DNA of 64,000 nt from NCBI GenBank assembly GCA_027488855.1, contig JAIYAV010000289.1:1-64000 (forward strand), in the 5' to 3' direction. The notes beneath the pieces were generated by a model that made no database searches, had not been told where the DNA came from, and saw only the letters and a list, made by a program, of their open reading frames with translations. Numbering within the stretch: position 1 is the first letter of the stretch; the number at the start of each line of letters is the position of its first letter. Origin of the DNA: Saprospiraceae bacterium (lineage in GTDB: Bacteria; Bacteroidota; Bacteroidia; Chitinophagales; Saprospiraceae). This document shows, piece after piece, positions 47,655-56,412 of the stretch. Made by a program: the position numbers and the translations under genes.

Positions 47655-48389
47655 GTGAAAAAATTCGTTTTGATTACCTTATCGGTCTTCCTGGCCTACT
47701 GGGCTGCTGCTCAAGGCGGAAGAATAATTGCCCCCTCAGGTCACGCGTGGTACATGGAAAATGGCACCATCAAACTCAGTGAAAAATGGCTGCTGTTTCA
47801 TGACGTACAATTTCGGCGAGCCGATATTTTACCCGAAGCCCAACAGTTGTTGCTTCGTGCTGGCATTGGATACAACCTCTCCAAGTCCATCCAAATCATG
47901 GGAGGATATTGTTTTGTACAAACCTATCCTTATGGCGATTATCCGGTGAAACATGAGTTTCCAGAAAATCGAATCTGGGAGCAATTGATCATCAGAGCAC
48001 CCATCGGACGGGCTACTTTAATCAATCGTTACCGACTGGAACAGCGCTATCTTGGCAGTAGTGCAACTGGGAGCCTCGCCAATCCTCGTTTTGAAAACCG
48101 GATGCGCTACTTCGGACGGATGAACATGCCTTTGCAAAAGGGAGATGATTATAAATTATATGGCTTCGCATACGATGAGATTTTTATCAATTTCGGCAAA
48201 AACGTGGGCGTGAACATCTATGACCAAAACCGTATTGCCGCCGGTTTGGGCTGGAAGCTCGATAAAAAACTCAGCCTGGAATTGGGTTATATGAACCAGA
48301 TGGTGCAACAACGCGCCCTGCAGCCCAACGGAAAATCAGTAATAGAAAACAACCATACCTTGATTGCTTCCCTGGTGAGTAATTTTTAG
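47655..48389 (+). CDS. DUF2490-like outer membrane protein
   Basis: GTG start with signal peptide VKKFVLITLSVFLAYWAAAQG; ENRIWEQLIIRAPIGRATLINRYRLEQRY. Confidence 0.82.
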   Translation: MKKFVLITLSVFLAYWAAAQGGRIIAPSGHAWYMENGTIKLSEKWLLFHDVQFRRADILPEAQQLLLRAGIGYNLSKSIQIMGGYCFVQTYPYGDYPVKHEFPENRIWEQLIIRAPIGRATLINRYRLEQRYLGSSATGSLANPRFENRMRYFGRMNMPLQKGDDYKLYGFAYDEIFINFGKNVGVNIYDQNRIAAGLGWKLDKKLSLELGYMNQMVQQRALQPNGKSVIENNHTLIASLVSNF

Positions 48390-48572
48390 TGGCTTTAAAA
48401 AACATTGACAAGATTTATTTTTTTAATTGACAATCATCATCTTTCCCGACCCGGGCATGGCCGATCTTGCCCTTGATTTCACGCAAAACCTTTACTTTCT
48501 TGGTTTTTTTCCAAAAATAATGGCAGTTTTGCCTTTGTTAATTCAAATTCAAAACAGAAAAAAAAAAAAAAC

Positions 48573-49145
48573 ATCACATCAGTACTGACATGGATATTGT
48601 TGGTAGCCGTTGGTTACCTATTTTTTGCCCATTTCAGCAACCCTGCATCAGGTACAAAGGAAAAAACAGAAACAACGGTAAAGGAGGATACGCCCAAAAT
48701 CGTATACGTCAACGGCGACAGTCTGCTGAATAAATTTACGACTTTTCAGGATGAACTGAAAGCGCTGGAAACCCGAAGCAAAGGTATGGAAAGCACTTTG
48801 GCCAGCCGTGGTCGTTCGTTGCAACAGGAGATGATCGCCGCAGAACAAAAGGCACAATCCGGTCAATGGGCACCAGCGCAAATCCAGAAGGAGCAACAGC
48901 GCCTCATGCAAAAGCAACAAAGTTTGGTTGCCCAGCAAGAGAGCATGTCGAAACAACTCCTGGACGAGCGCCAAAAATTGCAAGAAAATCTGGAAAAGCG
49001 GGTAAAAGAACTGCTCACCGCCATCCGCAAGGAAAAAGGGTATGATTTTATTTTGAATTACGGTCCAGGCACCGGGGTGTTGATGGTCAATGATAGCCTC
49101 GACATCACGAAAGAGGTGTTGGAAAAATTGAACGCCAAACAGTAG
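48573..49145 (+). CDS. OmpH/Skp-like periplasmic chaperone; start codon uncertain
   Basis: IVYVNGDSLLNKFTTFQDELKALE, coiled-coil, KGYDFILNYG; no in-frame ATG, A14 tract just upstream. Confidence 0.8.
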   Translation: MTSVLTWILLVAVGYLFFAHFSNPASGTKEKTETTVKEDTPKIVYVNGDSLLNKFTTFQDELKALETRSKGMESTLASRGRSLQQEMIAAEQKAQSGQWAPAQIQKEQQRLMQKQQSLVAQQESMSKQLLDERQKLQENLEKRVKELLTAIRKEKGYDFILNYGPGTGVLMVNDSLDITKEVLEKLNAKQ

Positions 49146-49260
49146 GGACAACCCTACGTGGTTGTCCCTATTGTGGGCGACCACATAGGGTCGCCCCTGC
49201 ATACGTGGTTGTCCCTGCCGTGGGCGACCACGTAGGGTCGCCCCAACAAGGGTCGCCCCT
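49144..49260. repeat. two tandem ~47-bp units, each carrying GGGACAACC/GGTTGTCCC and GGGCGACC/GGTCGCCC hairpins
   Basis: Direct reading, unit phase at 49155 and 49202. Confidence 0.88.
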
Positions 49261-49308
49261 CCTGGACCGTCATGACCCAATATTTTCTAACCCAAAATAG
49301 GCATTGAC

Positions 49309-51171
49309 ATGATCCAGGAAGACGTATCAACCACGAAAAACCCATACACTGGTTCCTTCAAGGAACTCAAGCGCTGGCTCGAAAAAACGATCGAGCTTTG
49401 CCAACCAGACGCGGTACACCTCTGCGATGGATCGGAAGCCGAGTACAACGCCACAACCGAAAAACTAGTCGAAAAAGGTACTTTCATTCGCCTCAATCCC
49501 GAAAAATGGCCCAATAGTTTCGCTTGTTTTAGCGATCCCAGCGACGTGGCCCGGGTAGAAGACCGCACCTACATTTGTAGCATCAACCGTTCGGATGCAG
49601 GCCCTACCAACAACTGGGTGGAGCCCAAACAAATGAAAAAGACTCTGGAACCGCTACTCAAAGGGTGCATGCAGGGCCGAACGATGTACATCATTCCCTT
49701 CTGCATGGGGCCATTGGGTTCCGAATTGTCCCGCTATGGCGTCCAGATTACCGACTCTGAATACGTAGTGGCCAACATGCGCATCATGACCCGCATGGGT
49801 ACTCCCGCGCTAAAGCTCATCGAAGCAAAAGAAGATTACGTCAAATGTTTGCATACCGCAGGGGCACCGTTGGCAGCTGGCCAAGCCGATACTTCCTGGC
49901 CCTGCAACCCTACGGTGAAATACATTGTACACTACCCCGAAGAACGTTCGATTGTATCTTATGGAAGTGGCTACGGGGGCAACGCACTACTGGGCAAAAA
50001 ATGTTTTGCCTTGCGCATCGCTTCGTCGATTGGGCGTACCGAGCACTGGTTGGCCGAGCACATGCTCATCCTGGGTGCGGAATCACCTGAAGGCGAAAAG
50101 ACCTACGTGGCCGCTGCGTTCCCTAGTGCTTGTGGAAAAACCAACTTTGCCATGATGATTCCACCGGATGCCATGGAAGGCTGGAAAATCACGACAGTAG
50201 GGGACGATATTGCCTGGATTCACCGGGGTGAAGGGGGCCGACTCTACGCCATCAACCCCGAAGCGGGTTACTTCGGTGTAGCACCGGGCACTAACTTCAA
50301 AACCAACCCCAACGCCATGGCGGCGCTTTCCAAAAATACCATTTTCACCAATGTGGGTGTTACGCCCGATGGCGACATCTGGTGGGAAGGCATGAGCAAA
50401 ACGCCACCCACCAACCTGATCGACTGGCGCAAACAACCCTGGGATCCAAGCAGTGGCAAACCTTGTGCGCATCCCAATTCGCGTTTCACCGCCCCCTCTG
50501 GCCAAAACCCGGCCATCGACAGTGAGTGGGACAACCCCGAAGGTGTACCCATTGGTGCATTCATTTTCGGCGGGCGCCGCAGTACCACCGTTCCGCTGGT
50601 GGTGCAATCCTTCAACTGGAATTTTGGGGTTTACCTCGCTGCCACCATGGGCTCAGAAATGACCGCTGCCGCTTTTGGCGAAATTGGCAAGGTGCGCCGC
50701 GACCCATACGCCATGTTGCCCTTCCTGGGTTACCACCTGGGCGATTATTTCAACCATTGGCTGGATTATGGCCGCGACTTGCCGAACGCACCCCGGATTT
50801 TTGGGGTCAACTGGTTCCGCAAAGACGAAAATGGCGACTTCATTTGGCCCGGCTTTGGCGAGAACATGCGGGTGCTGAAATGGGTCATCGACCGCGTCAA
50901 AGGGCGCGCTTCAGCAGTGGAAAGCCCCATCGGCTGGATGCCCCGCTACCAGGATCTGGATTGGGAAGGACTCACCGACTTTACCCAGGAGGACTTTGAC
51001 AAGATCATGTCCATCGACCGCGAAGCCTGGAAAAAAGAGGTCATCAACCACGAAGAATTGTTCGCTACTGCCTATGATAAACTGCCGAAAGAATTCCTGT
51101 TCATGCGGGAATTGTTGCTCTCGGCACTCTGGAGGTCCCCTGAGAAATGGGGATTGGCGGAAGAAAGATAG
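49309..51171 (+). CDS. pckG: phosphoenolpyruvate carboxykinase (GTP)
   Basis: GTP-type P-loop region [26 protein letters not shown], 620 aa. Confidence 0.95.
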   Translation: MIQEDVSTTKNPYTGSFKELKRWLEKTIELCQPDAVHLCDGSEAEYNATTEKLVEKGTFIRLNPEKWPNSFACFSDPSDVARVEDRTYICSINRSDAGPTNNWVEPKQMKKTLEPLLKGCMQGRTMYIIPFCMGPLGSELSRYGVQITDSEYVVANMRIMTRMGTPALKLIEAKEDYVKCLHTAGAPLAAGQADTSWPCNPTVKYIVHYPEERSIVSYGSGYGGNALLGKKCFALRIASSIGRTEHWLAEHMLILGAESPEGEKTYVAAAFPSACGKTNFAMMIPPDAMEGWKITTVGDDIAWIHRGEGGRLYAINPEAGYFGVAPGTNFKTNPNAMAALSKNTIFTNVGVTPDGDIWWEGMSKTPPTNLIDWRKQPWDPSSGKPCAHPNSRFTAPSGQNPAIDSEWDNPEGVPIGAFIFGGRRSTTVPLVVQSFNWNFGVYLAATMGSEMTAAAFGEIGKVRRDPYAMLPFLGYHLGDYFNHWLDYGRDLPNAPRIFGVNWFRKDENGDFIWPGFGENMRVLKWVIDRVKGRASAVESPIGWMPRYQDLDWEGLTDFTQEDFDKIMSIDREAWKKEVINHEELFATAYDKLPKEFLFMRELLLSALWRSPEKWGLAEER

Positions 51172-51173
51172 GA

Positions 51174-51262
51174 ATTTTTGAGTTTAGATATGAATTGAGG
51201 GTGCCAGCTGAGCGGGAGTTCGGCTGGCATTTTTTTGTGGGGGAGAAAAAATTGCGGGGCGT
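51174..51262 (+). repeat. pckG 3' flanking repeat, second copy inverted at 25688-25777
   Basis: GAATTTTTGAGTTTAGATATGAATTGAGGGTGCCAG...GTGGGGGAGAAAAAATTGCGGGGCGT shared. Confidence 0.9.
51202..51236 (+). terminator. intrinsic terminator of pckG (TGCCAGC...GCTGGCATTTTTTT)
   Basis: Stem plus T tract directly after the pckG stop. Confidence 0.8.
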
Positions 51263-51369
51263 TGGGTTTTTACTTCATTGCAAAATGATCACTTGTTCTT
51301 TTTGCCCCTTATCCAAAGGGGATAGACATTGCAGGTGACCCTTTTTACAGCGGAGAAGAATAAAAACGA

Positions 51370-51412
51370 CCGACGCCAGTTAAGTCCCTACGTTCACCCC
51401 AACTGGCGTCGG
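51370..51412. terminator. hairpin CCGACGCCAGTT...AACTGGCGTCGG
   Basis: Located just 3' of the minus-strand C1 peptidase gene. Confidence 0.7.
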
Positions 51413-51420
51413 TTTATTTT

Positions 51421-53031
51421 TTACTTCTTATCCACTTCCACTACAACGCCCACAACCGCGCCACTATCCTTCACATCGGCCTCAAAAGCGATGGTATTCC
51501 CCGCTTTAAAGCTGGTGGTCCGCATCCGTTTGTTGCCCAAGGCAGCTTTGAGTTGCTCGGCATAGGTACTGCCAGAAGCCCCCTCGATTTCCTCGTTTAG
51601 GGCCTCATAGTCTAGTTCAGTTTTGCTGATCACGATAGCGATGTAATCCCTTTGTCCCTTGGCGTCTGGTACCATCGAATGGTCTTTAGGAAACAGGCGA
51701 GTACCTACGATGCCACAGTACGGATCATGTTGCTCTGTGTAAGGAAACAAGACATAGCTGGAGCCATCCGTTTCCTGACCAAAGATGTACACGTAACAAT
51801 CTACCGAGTTGGCGATCAGGGCTTTGAATTTTTGCCCCTTGCTAAGGGAGCTATTGGTGCGGAATACGATGTCGCTCACTTGTTTGACGGGGATCACAGC
51901 TTGTTTGTCGTTGTCGTATAAACCAAATTCTACGGCCAGTTTGCCCGGATTTACCTGTTTGTCTTGCGCCGAGCCCATGGGGTACAAACCATACGCCTCC
52001 TTGGTGAAATACTCAAAATCTTCGTAACTCATCCAGAAGATTCCCTGATCACCCCAGTCTTCCCCCCAGGAGTTCATGATTTGGAAAGCGCCTCCTTCAA
52101 AATCGTCGTTGTAGCCAATGACGCACATGGCATGGCCACCAAAACCGCCCATGTTGTAGTCGCGTTGGGTAGGCTGCCATACTTTACGGCCGATCATGTT
52201 GCTCATGAAGGTTCCGCCCACCATCATCCCGATGACGACAGGAGCCCCTTGAGCCAGGTTTTGCTTGATGGCTTCGATGTCGGGTGCTTGTTCTTCTGCA
52301 CTTACGGTGAGGCGGTTGTAACCTTTGATGCGGTACTTTTGGGCTTCGCGAATGTCGGTTTTGTCGGGGTAATTTTCGCACGTGGATTCGTCGTAGCCAA
52401 AAGCCTGGAAAGGCATGGCCCCGTTTTGGGACATCGACTTCATGGCTTCGATCATGTAGGCACCCTGGCAGTCGTCCAGGTGGATCTGGTTGTAGAGGTA
52501 GGCAGGACTAAACACCACTTGATTGGGGTTGCGCCCAGTCGCCCGAGCTTCCAAAATGCTGCGTGCGGCATAAGCACTGGCCCAACCTACACAGGAACCT
52601 TGACCACCTTGATGCATCCGGCGAGGAGCGAAAGGCAACAAACTGACTTTGCTCGGCAGGCGATTCAACTGCCCGTTTTGTCCATAGGACAGGGCTTCAA
52701 ATACCTGTGCTTTGTCAAAACGTTCGGGGCTCAGGGAAGCACCTAGTGAAAACTGCACTGGAGCATTTTCGTCTTCAATTTCTTCATACGCGCTAGGATC
52801 ACCGCTGCCACCGCTGAGCATTTCCTGCCCACCCAGGAGAAAGTACCACACACCTCCCACTAGGAGAAGGGGAATCAGGAGTTTGGGACGTTTGATCAAA
52901 AATAAAATGGCCAGAGGCAAAAGCTGAATCAACCAGCCCATTCCGCCGCCGCCGCCTCGATTGTTGTTGTTTGGATTTGGGTTTTGTCTTCCCCCACCTT
53001 TGGGGTCATCTTCTTCCATTCTGATTGGCAT
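51421..53031 (-). CDS. C1-family (papain-like) cysteine peptidase with N-terminal TM and DUF4384-like C-terminus
   Basis: GGQGSCVGWASAYAARSI, GGHAMCVIGYND, NSWGEDWGDQGIFWM. Confidence 0.9.
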   Translation of the reverse strand: MPIRMEEDDPKGGGRQNPNPNNNNRGGGGGMGWLIQLLPLAILFLIKRPKLLIPLLLVGGVWYFLLGGQEMLSGGSGDPSAYEEIEDENAPVQFSLGASLSPERFDKAQVFEALSYGQNGQLNRLPSKVSLLPFAPRRMHQGGQGSCVGWASAYAARSILEARATGRNPNQVVFSPAYLYNQIHLDDCQGAYMIEAMKSMSQNGAMPFQAFGYDESTCENYPDKTDIREAQKYRIKGYNRLTVSAEEQAPDIEAIKQNLAQGAPVVIGMMVGGTFMSNMIGRKVWQPTQRDYNMGGFGGHAMCVIGYNDDFEGGAFQIMNSWGEDWGDQGIFWMSYEDFEYFTKEAYGLYPMGSAQDKQVNPGKLAVEFGLYDNDKQAVIPVKQVSDIVFRTNSSLSKGQKFKALIANSVDCYVYIFGQETDGSSYVLFPYTEQHDPYCGIVGTRLFPKDHSMVPDAKGQRDYIAIVISKTELDYEALNEEIEGASGSTYAEQLKAALGNKRMRTTSFKAGNTIAFEADVKDSGAVVGVVVEVDKK

Positions 53032-53224
53032 GGTTCAATGGTTTTTTGGTTAAAAAAGCACTTCTAATTTAATGGCTGAAATTATAAAAAAAAATTCCCC
53101 TTGCGTGTAACCTTTTCGCCGTGGATTCGTAAAAGTGTATCAGGAACGGAACCGAAATAAGGGTCCCCGCTTTGAATCGGTTCTTTTTTGAATTGTCTTT
53201 GCTTATGAAACACTGAAACACACC

Positions 53225-53524
53225 ATGAACACTAGCATTAAAAACCGCTTTTTCGCCCAGGGTGAAAAAGTCAGTAAGGCCATTGGTATTTTGGAACTAC
53301 TCTGTCAGCCAGAAACCTCGGCCATTTTGGATTGTTTGCGTGAATGGCCCGAAGCGGCCTGGGTAGATTTGCTGATCCACACACAATTGGACGCAGATTT
53401 TCTTAACGATCACCTCAAGCTGATGCAAGAAGCAGGCTTGATTCAAAATCAAATGGATGGTTACAACTCTACATTTAGTGTCAGCCGGAATAAACTGAGA
53501 AAAGTTTCGGCTTTGGTTCGATAA
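53225..53524 (+). CDS. small winged-helix (ArsR-like) regulator
   Basis: Helix-turn-wing pattern LLIHTQLDADFLNDHLKLMQEAGLIQNQMDGYNSTFSVS. Confidence 0.65.
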   Translation: MNTSIKNRFFAQGEKVSKAIGILELLCQPETSAILDCLREWPEAAWVDLLIHTQLDADFLNDHLKLMQEAGLIQNQMDGYNSTFSVSRNKLRKVSALVR

Positions 53525-53633
53525 GCCATTAAAAATAAAGCCCCTATATCCAATGCTATTTTGGGTATAGGGGCTGATTTATTGTGCTACCCGAAGGTCC
53601 GTCCTTTGAGTAGGGTAATTTTTTTTCCCAAAC

Positions 53634-54152
53634 CTAATGGGTATCGTTGTTTTCCAAATTGATACCCCCGTAAAAATCCGTTTGTTTGTCTAGTCTCGCC
53701 TTCACGATGTATGCCATTTGCCCTACGTGGTAAGAAAAGTGCTCTACAACATGGATGAGGATGCTCAGCCCTGTTTCATCAAAACCTTGCACCACAATGG
53801 GGCGCTCCAAATCTTCCGGCTTCAAGCGATCGAGCACTTCATCAATCTCGCTCATTACATCCCGAACCTTTTGGATCAGTTCAGCCCGGGAAATAGGCCC
53901 TCGTTCATCAAACTCAGTCTGTCTGCGCCGTTGATCGAGTGCTCCACCCAAACCAGCCAGAATCCACTGCCGGGCATTGCCACAAAGGTGCAAAACCAGA
54001 TTGCCGACGCTATTGGAATTTTCATTGGGGCGCCACCAGATGTCGGCTTCGCTGAGTTCATTCAAGCAACGTTCTAGCCGTACTTGAGATTCCTCAAAAA
54101 GGCGGCGTTTTATTTCAGTGGTAAACAGTTTGAGAAAGGATTGGTCCAGCAT
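53634..54152 (-). CDS. DinB/DUF1572-like protein
   Basis: NSNSVGNLVLHLCGNARQWI, VVEHFSYHVGQMAYIVK (His triad). Confidence 0.87.
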   Translation of the reverse strand: MLDQSFLKLFTTEIKRRLFEESQVRLERCLNELSEADIWWRPNENSNSVGNLVLHLCGNARQWILAGLGGALDQRRRQTEFDERGPISRAELIQKVRDVMSEIDEVLDRLKPEDLERPIVVQGFDETGLSILIHVVEHFSYHVGQMAYIVKARLDKQTDFYGGINLENNDTH

Positions 54153-54168
54153 GCTAAATCATTATTTG

Positions 54169-54251
54169 AATGACGAATAACCCTAATGACGAATGACGAA
54201 TTTTAGGTTACCTCCAAATTCGTCATTCGTCACTCGAAAAATTCGTCATTC
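54169..54251. repeat. heptad-periodic inverted repeat (AATGACG)n / (CGTCATT)n
   Basis: Direct reading between the DinB-like and fabG genes. Confidence 0.88.
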
Positions 54252-54254
54252 CTC

Positions 54255-55001
54255 TTAGGTATGCAACGCACCACAAACCGAAATCGTTTGCCCCGACACA
54301 TAGGTAGACAAATCCGAGCCCAGGAACACACAAAGGTCGGCTACTTCATTCGCTTTGCCAAAACGTTTGAGCGGGATGTTCGCCAGGTAAGCATCTCTGG
54401 TTTTTTCATCCAGTGCCTCGGTCATATCCGTTTCGATGAAACCAGGTGCTACGGTATTGCAACGGATGGCGCGAGAACCCATTTCTTTGGCCAGTGACTT
54501 GCTAAAACCGATGATCCCGGCTTTTGAAGCGGCGTAGTTGGCCTGGCCAGCATTGCCCGTGATGCCCACGATGGAGCCCATATTGATGATGGAACCTCCT
54601 CCGGCCTTCATCATCGGGCGTAGTGCGAATTTGGAAAGGTTGAACACCGATTTGAGGTTGGTCGTAATCACCTTATCCCATTGTTCTTCCGTCATGCGGA
54701 GCATGAGGGTATCCTGGGTAATCCCGGCATTGTTGACCAGAATGTCCAGTTTGCCGAAATCGGCCACAACTGAATTGATCAGTGCTTCTGCTTCCGCAAA
54801 GTTGCCTGCGTCAGAGGCATAAGCTTTGGCTTTTACGCCGAGTGCTTCCAGTTCAGCGACGATGGCTTCGGCCTGAGCAGCCGAAGAACGATAGGTAAAG
54901 GCAACATGTGCACCCTGTTCCGCAAATCTTTTCACAATGGCCGCTCCAATTCCACGGGAACCCCCGGTTACCAGAGCGACTTTGTCCTGCAATAGTTTCA
55001 T
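54255..55001 (-). CDS. fabG: 3-oxoacyl-[ACP] reductase
   Basis: VTGGSRGIGAAIVKRFAEQG, LVNNAGITQDTLMLRMTEEQWDKVI, YAASKAG; ATG at 55001. Confidence 0.95.
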   Translation of the reverse strand: MKLLQDKVALVTGGSRGIGAAIVKRFAEQGAHVAFTYRSSAAQAEAIVAELEALGVKAKAYASDAGNFAEAEALINSVVADFGKLDILVNNAGITQDTLMLRMTEEQWDKVITTNLKSVFNLSKFALRPMMKAGGGSIINMGSIVGITGNAGQANYAASKAGIIGFSKSLAKEMGSRAIRCNTVAPGFIETDMTEALDEKTRDAYLANIPLKRFGKANEVADLCVFLGSDLSTYVSGQTISVCGALHT

Positions 55002-55127
55002 CAGGCCTTGGTTTTTTGTTTTGTGGATGTAAAGGTAAGGAACGGAGTGGAATTTTCGCCCTATAAACAAATAGGGATGTACAACTACTGCACATCCCTA
55101 TTTTAGGATCGATTTAAACCGGATCGA

Positions 55128-55562
55128 TTATACTAGAACCAAAATGTAGAGCAATAGCCCTACCGCAAATCCGATCCAGGCACTCTTAATGGTGCTTCTT
55201 TCTCCCTGAAAAGCAACATAAGTAATCAATACACCAATGATACTCAGCAACAGCCCAAGTAGAAAGCCGAGGATGTTATTGGTACTCACTGCGGGTTTTT
55301 CGGGATGTTTTTCCGCTTTGGTGGCTTTACTTTTGAGCACTTTGATGGCCAGCTTTTGCTTCCAGGTTAGGTCGTGGCCGATTTTTGCTTCAATTTCTTT
55401 AACCGAAAGGTTTCTTAAATCGTCGATGCCCAGTTTGGCCTCTACACTTACGTTTGCTGCTGCCGCATCATTTGCCGCAGGCAAATTTGAAATCCCAGCG
55501 TAACTGTTGCATGCCAATAAAAGGCACAGCCCTAGGAATAGGGAAGTGAAGAATTTTTTCAT
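55128..55562 (-). CDS. hypothetical exported/membrane protein with two C-terminal TM helices
   Basis: Signal peptide plus hydrophobic C-terminus. Confidence 0.6.
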   Translation of the reverse strand: MKKFFTSLFLGLCLLLACNSYAGISNLPAANDAAAANVSVEAKLGIDDLRNLSVKEIEAKIGHDLTWKQKLAIKVLKSKATKAEKHPEKPAVSTNNILGFLLGLLLSIIGVLITYVAFQGERSTIKSAWIGFAVGLLLYILVLV

Positions 55563-55668
55563 TGTAGAATGTATTTGGTTTTGAGAATCAGAAAATTAAT
55601 CTATCAATTTAGTCATTAATTGGCTAGAAAGCAAGCTTTAACTTTTATTCAAAAATATCCGACTCTCC

Positions 55669-55857
55669 TTAGGAGGCTTTTTTTATTTTTAATCCAGCAT
55701 AAATAATTACCCCTCCCAGACTTAACATGAACAACTTCCCCCATAGGTATCCTCTTCCATAGGTGGATAACTTGGAATAATCCGGCAAGTATTGTACGAT
55801 TGAAATTAGAGTAGCGATGACTAGAACTGCGCCTATAACCAATAAAATATATTTCAT
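55669..55857 (-). CDS. small two-TM membrane protein
   Basis: MKYILLVIGAVLVIATLISIVQYLPDYSKLSTYGRGYLWGKLFMLSLGGVIIYAGLKIKKAS. Confidence 0.6.
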   Translation of the reverse strand: MKYILLVIGAVLVIATLISIVQYLPDYSKLSTYGRGYLWGKLFMLSLGGVIIYAGLKIKKAS

Positions 55858-55933
55858 CTTATTGCTTGTCAAGTTTATCAACAAATCTAATGAAGGGGGA
55901 GTAACCCTAAAGCACTTCCCCTCCAAAGTCCAA

Positions 55934-56227
55934 TTATTTCTTCACAATGGTAGTTGTGGGCGTGTATATCCCAAAAGTAATTGCATTAATCAAACCATCA
56001 AGGAAAGTATGAGTAATGGTTACTTCATAATCTTCTGCCCCACCAGCCATTTCTTTAGGGTTAGAAATGTTTAAGGGGGCTAATCCATAAATTAAATAGT
56101 GGTTCATTTTTTTGACTTCTACTCCTGTTTGAGCTCCTTTACCTACAACATGAGTGTAGGTGAAACAAGAAGTCATTAGCAATGATAATCCACAGACCAA
56201 GATTAGGTTGGAAGTTAATTTTTTCAT
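55934..56227 (-). CDS. Bor-like lipoprotein
   Basis: Lipobox MTSC; GGAEDYEVTITHTFLDGLINAITFGIYTPTTTIV resembles the lambda Bor C-terminus. Confidence 0.75.
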   Translation of the reverse strand: MKKLTSNLILVCGLSLLMTSCFTYTHVVGKGAQTGVEVKKMNHYLIYGLAPLNISNPKEMAGGAEDYEVTITHTFLDGLINAITFGIYTPTTTIVKK

Positions 56228-56412
56228 CGTAATACAATTTTTAAATTTCACCAAATATAACACGCCGATTCAGTTTTTTTACAAATGAGTTTTGAAAACC
56301 CTGATTTTATTCATGGAATTTGGCCAAAACGATTTGCCCGAAACTTCTCTCGGTGAGATGGTAAAGGTAGCAGTAAAATAAAAAACAAGATAAATTTGGC
56401 TAAAAAAAATAT

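Noticed and set aside
49144-49260. CRISPR array
   Set aside because: Only two tandem ~47-bp units with internal hairpins, no spacers, no cas genes.
48648-49280. 210-aa - strand ORF
   Set aside because: Antisense to the OmpH-like gene and running through the tandem hairpin repeat.
49309-51171. ATP-type PEP carboxykinase (pckA)
   Set aside because: P-loop FPSACGKTN and overall length fit the GTP-dependent family.
51964-52746. 260-aa + strand ORF
   Set aside because: Antisense to the C1 peptidase whose catalytic motifs are clear.
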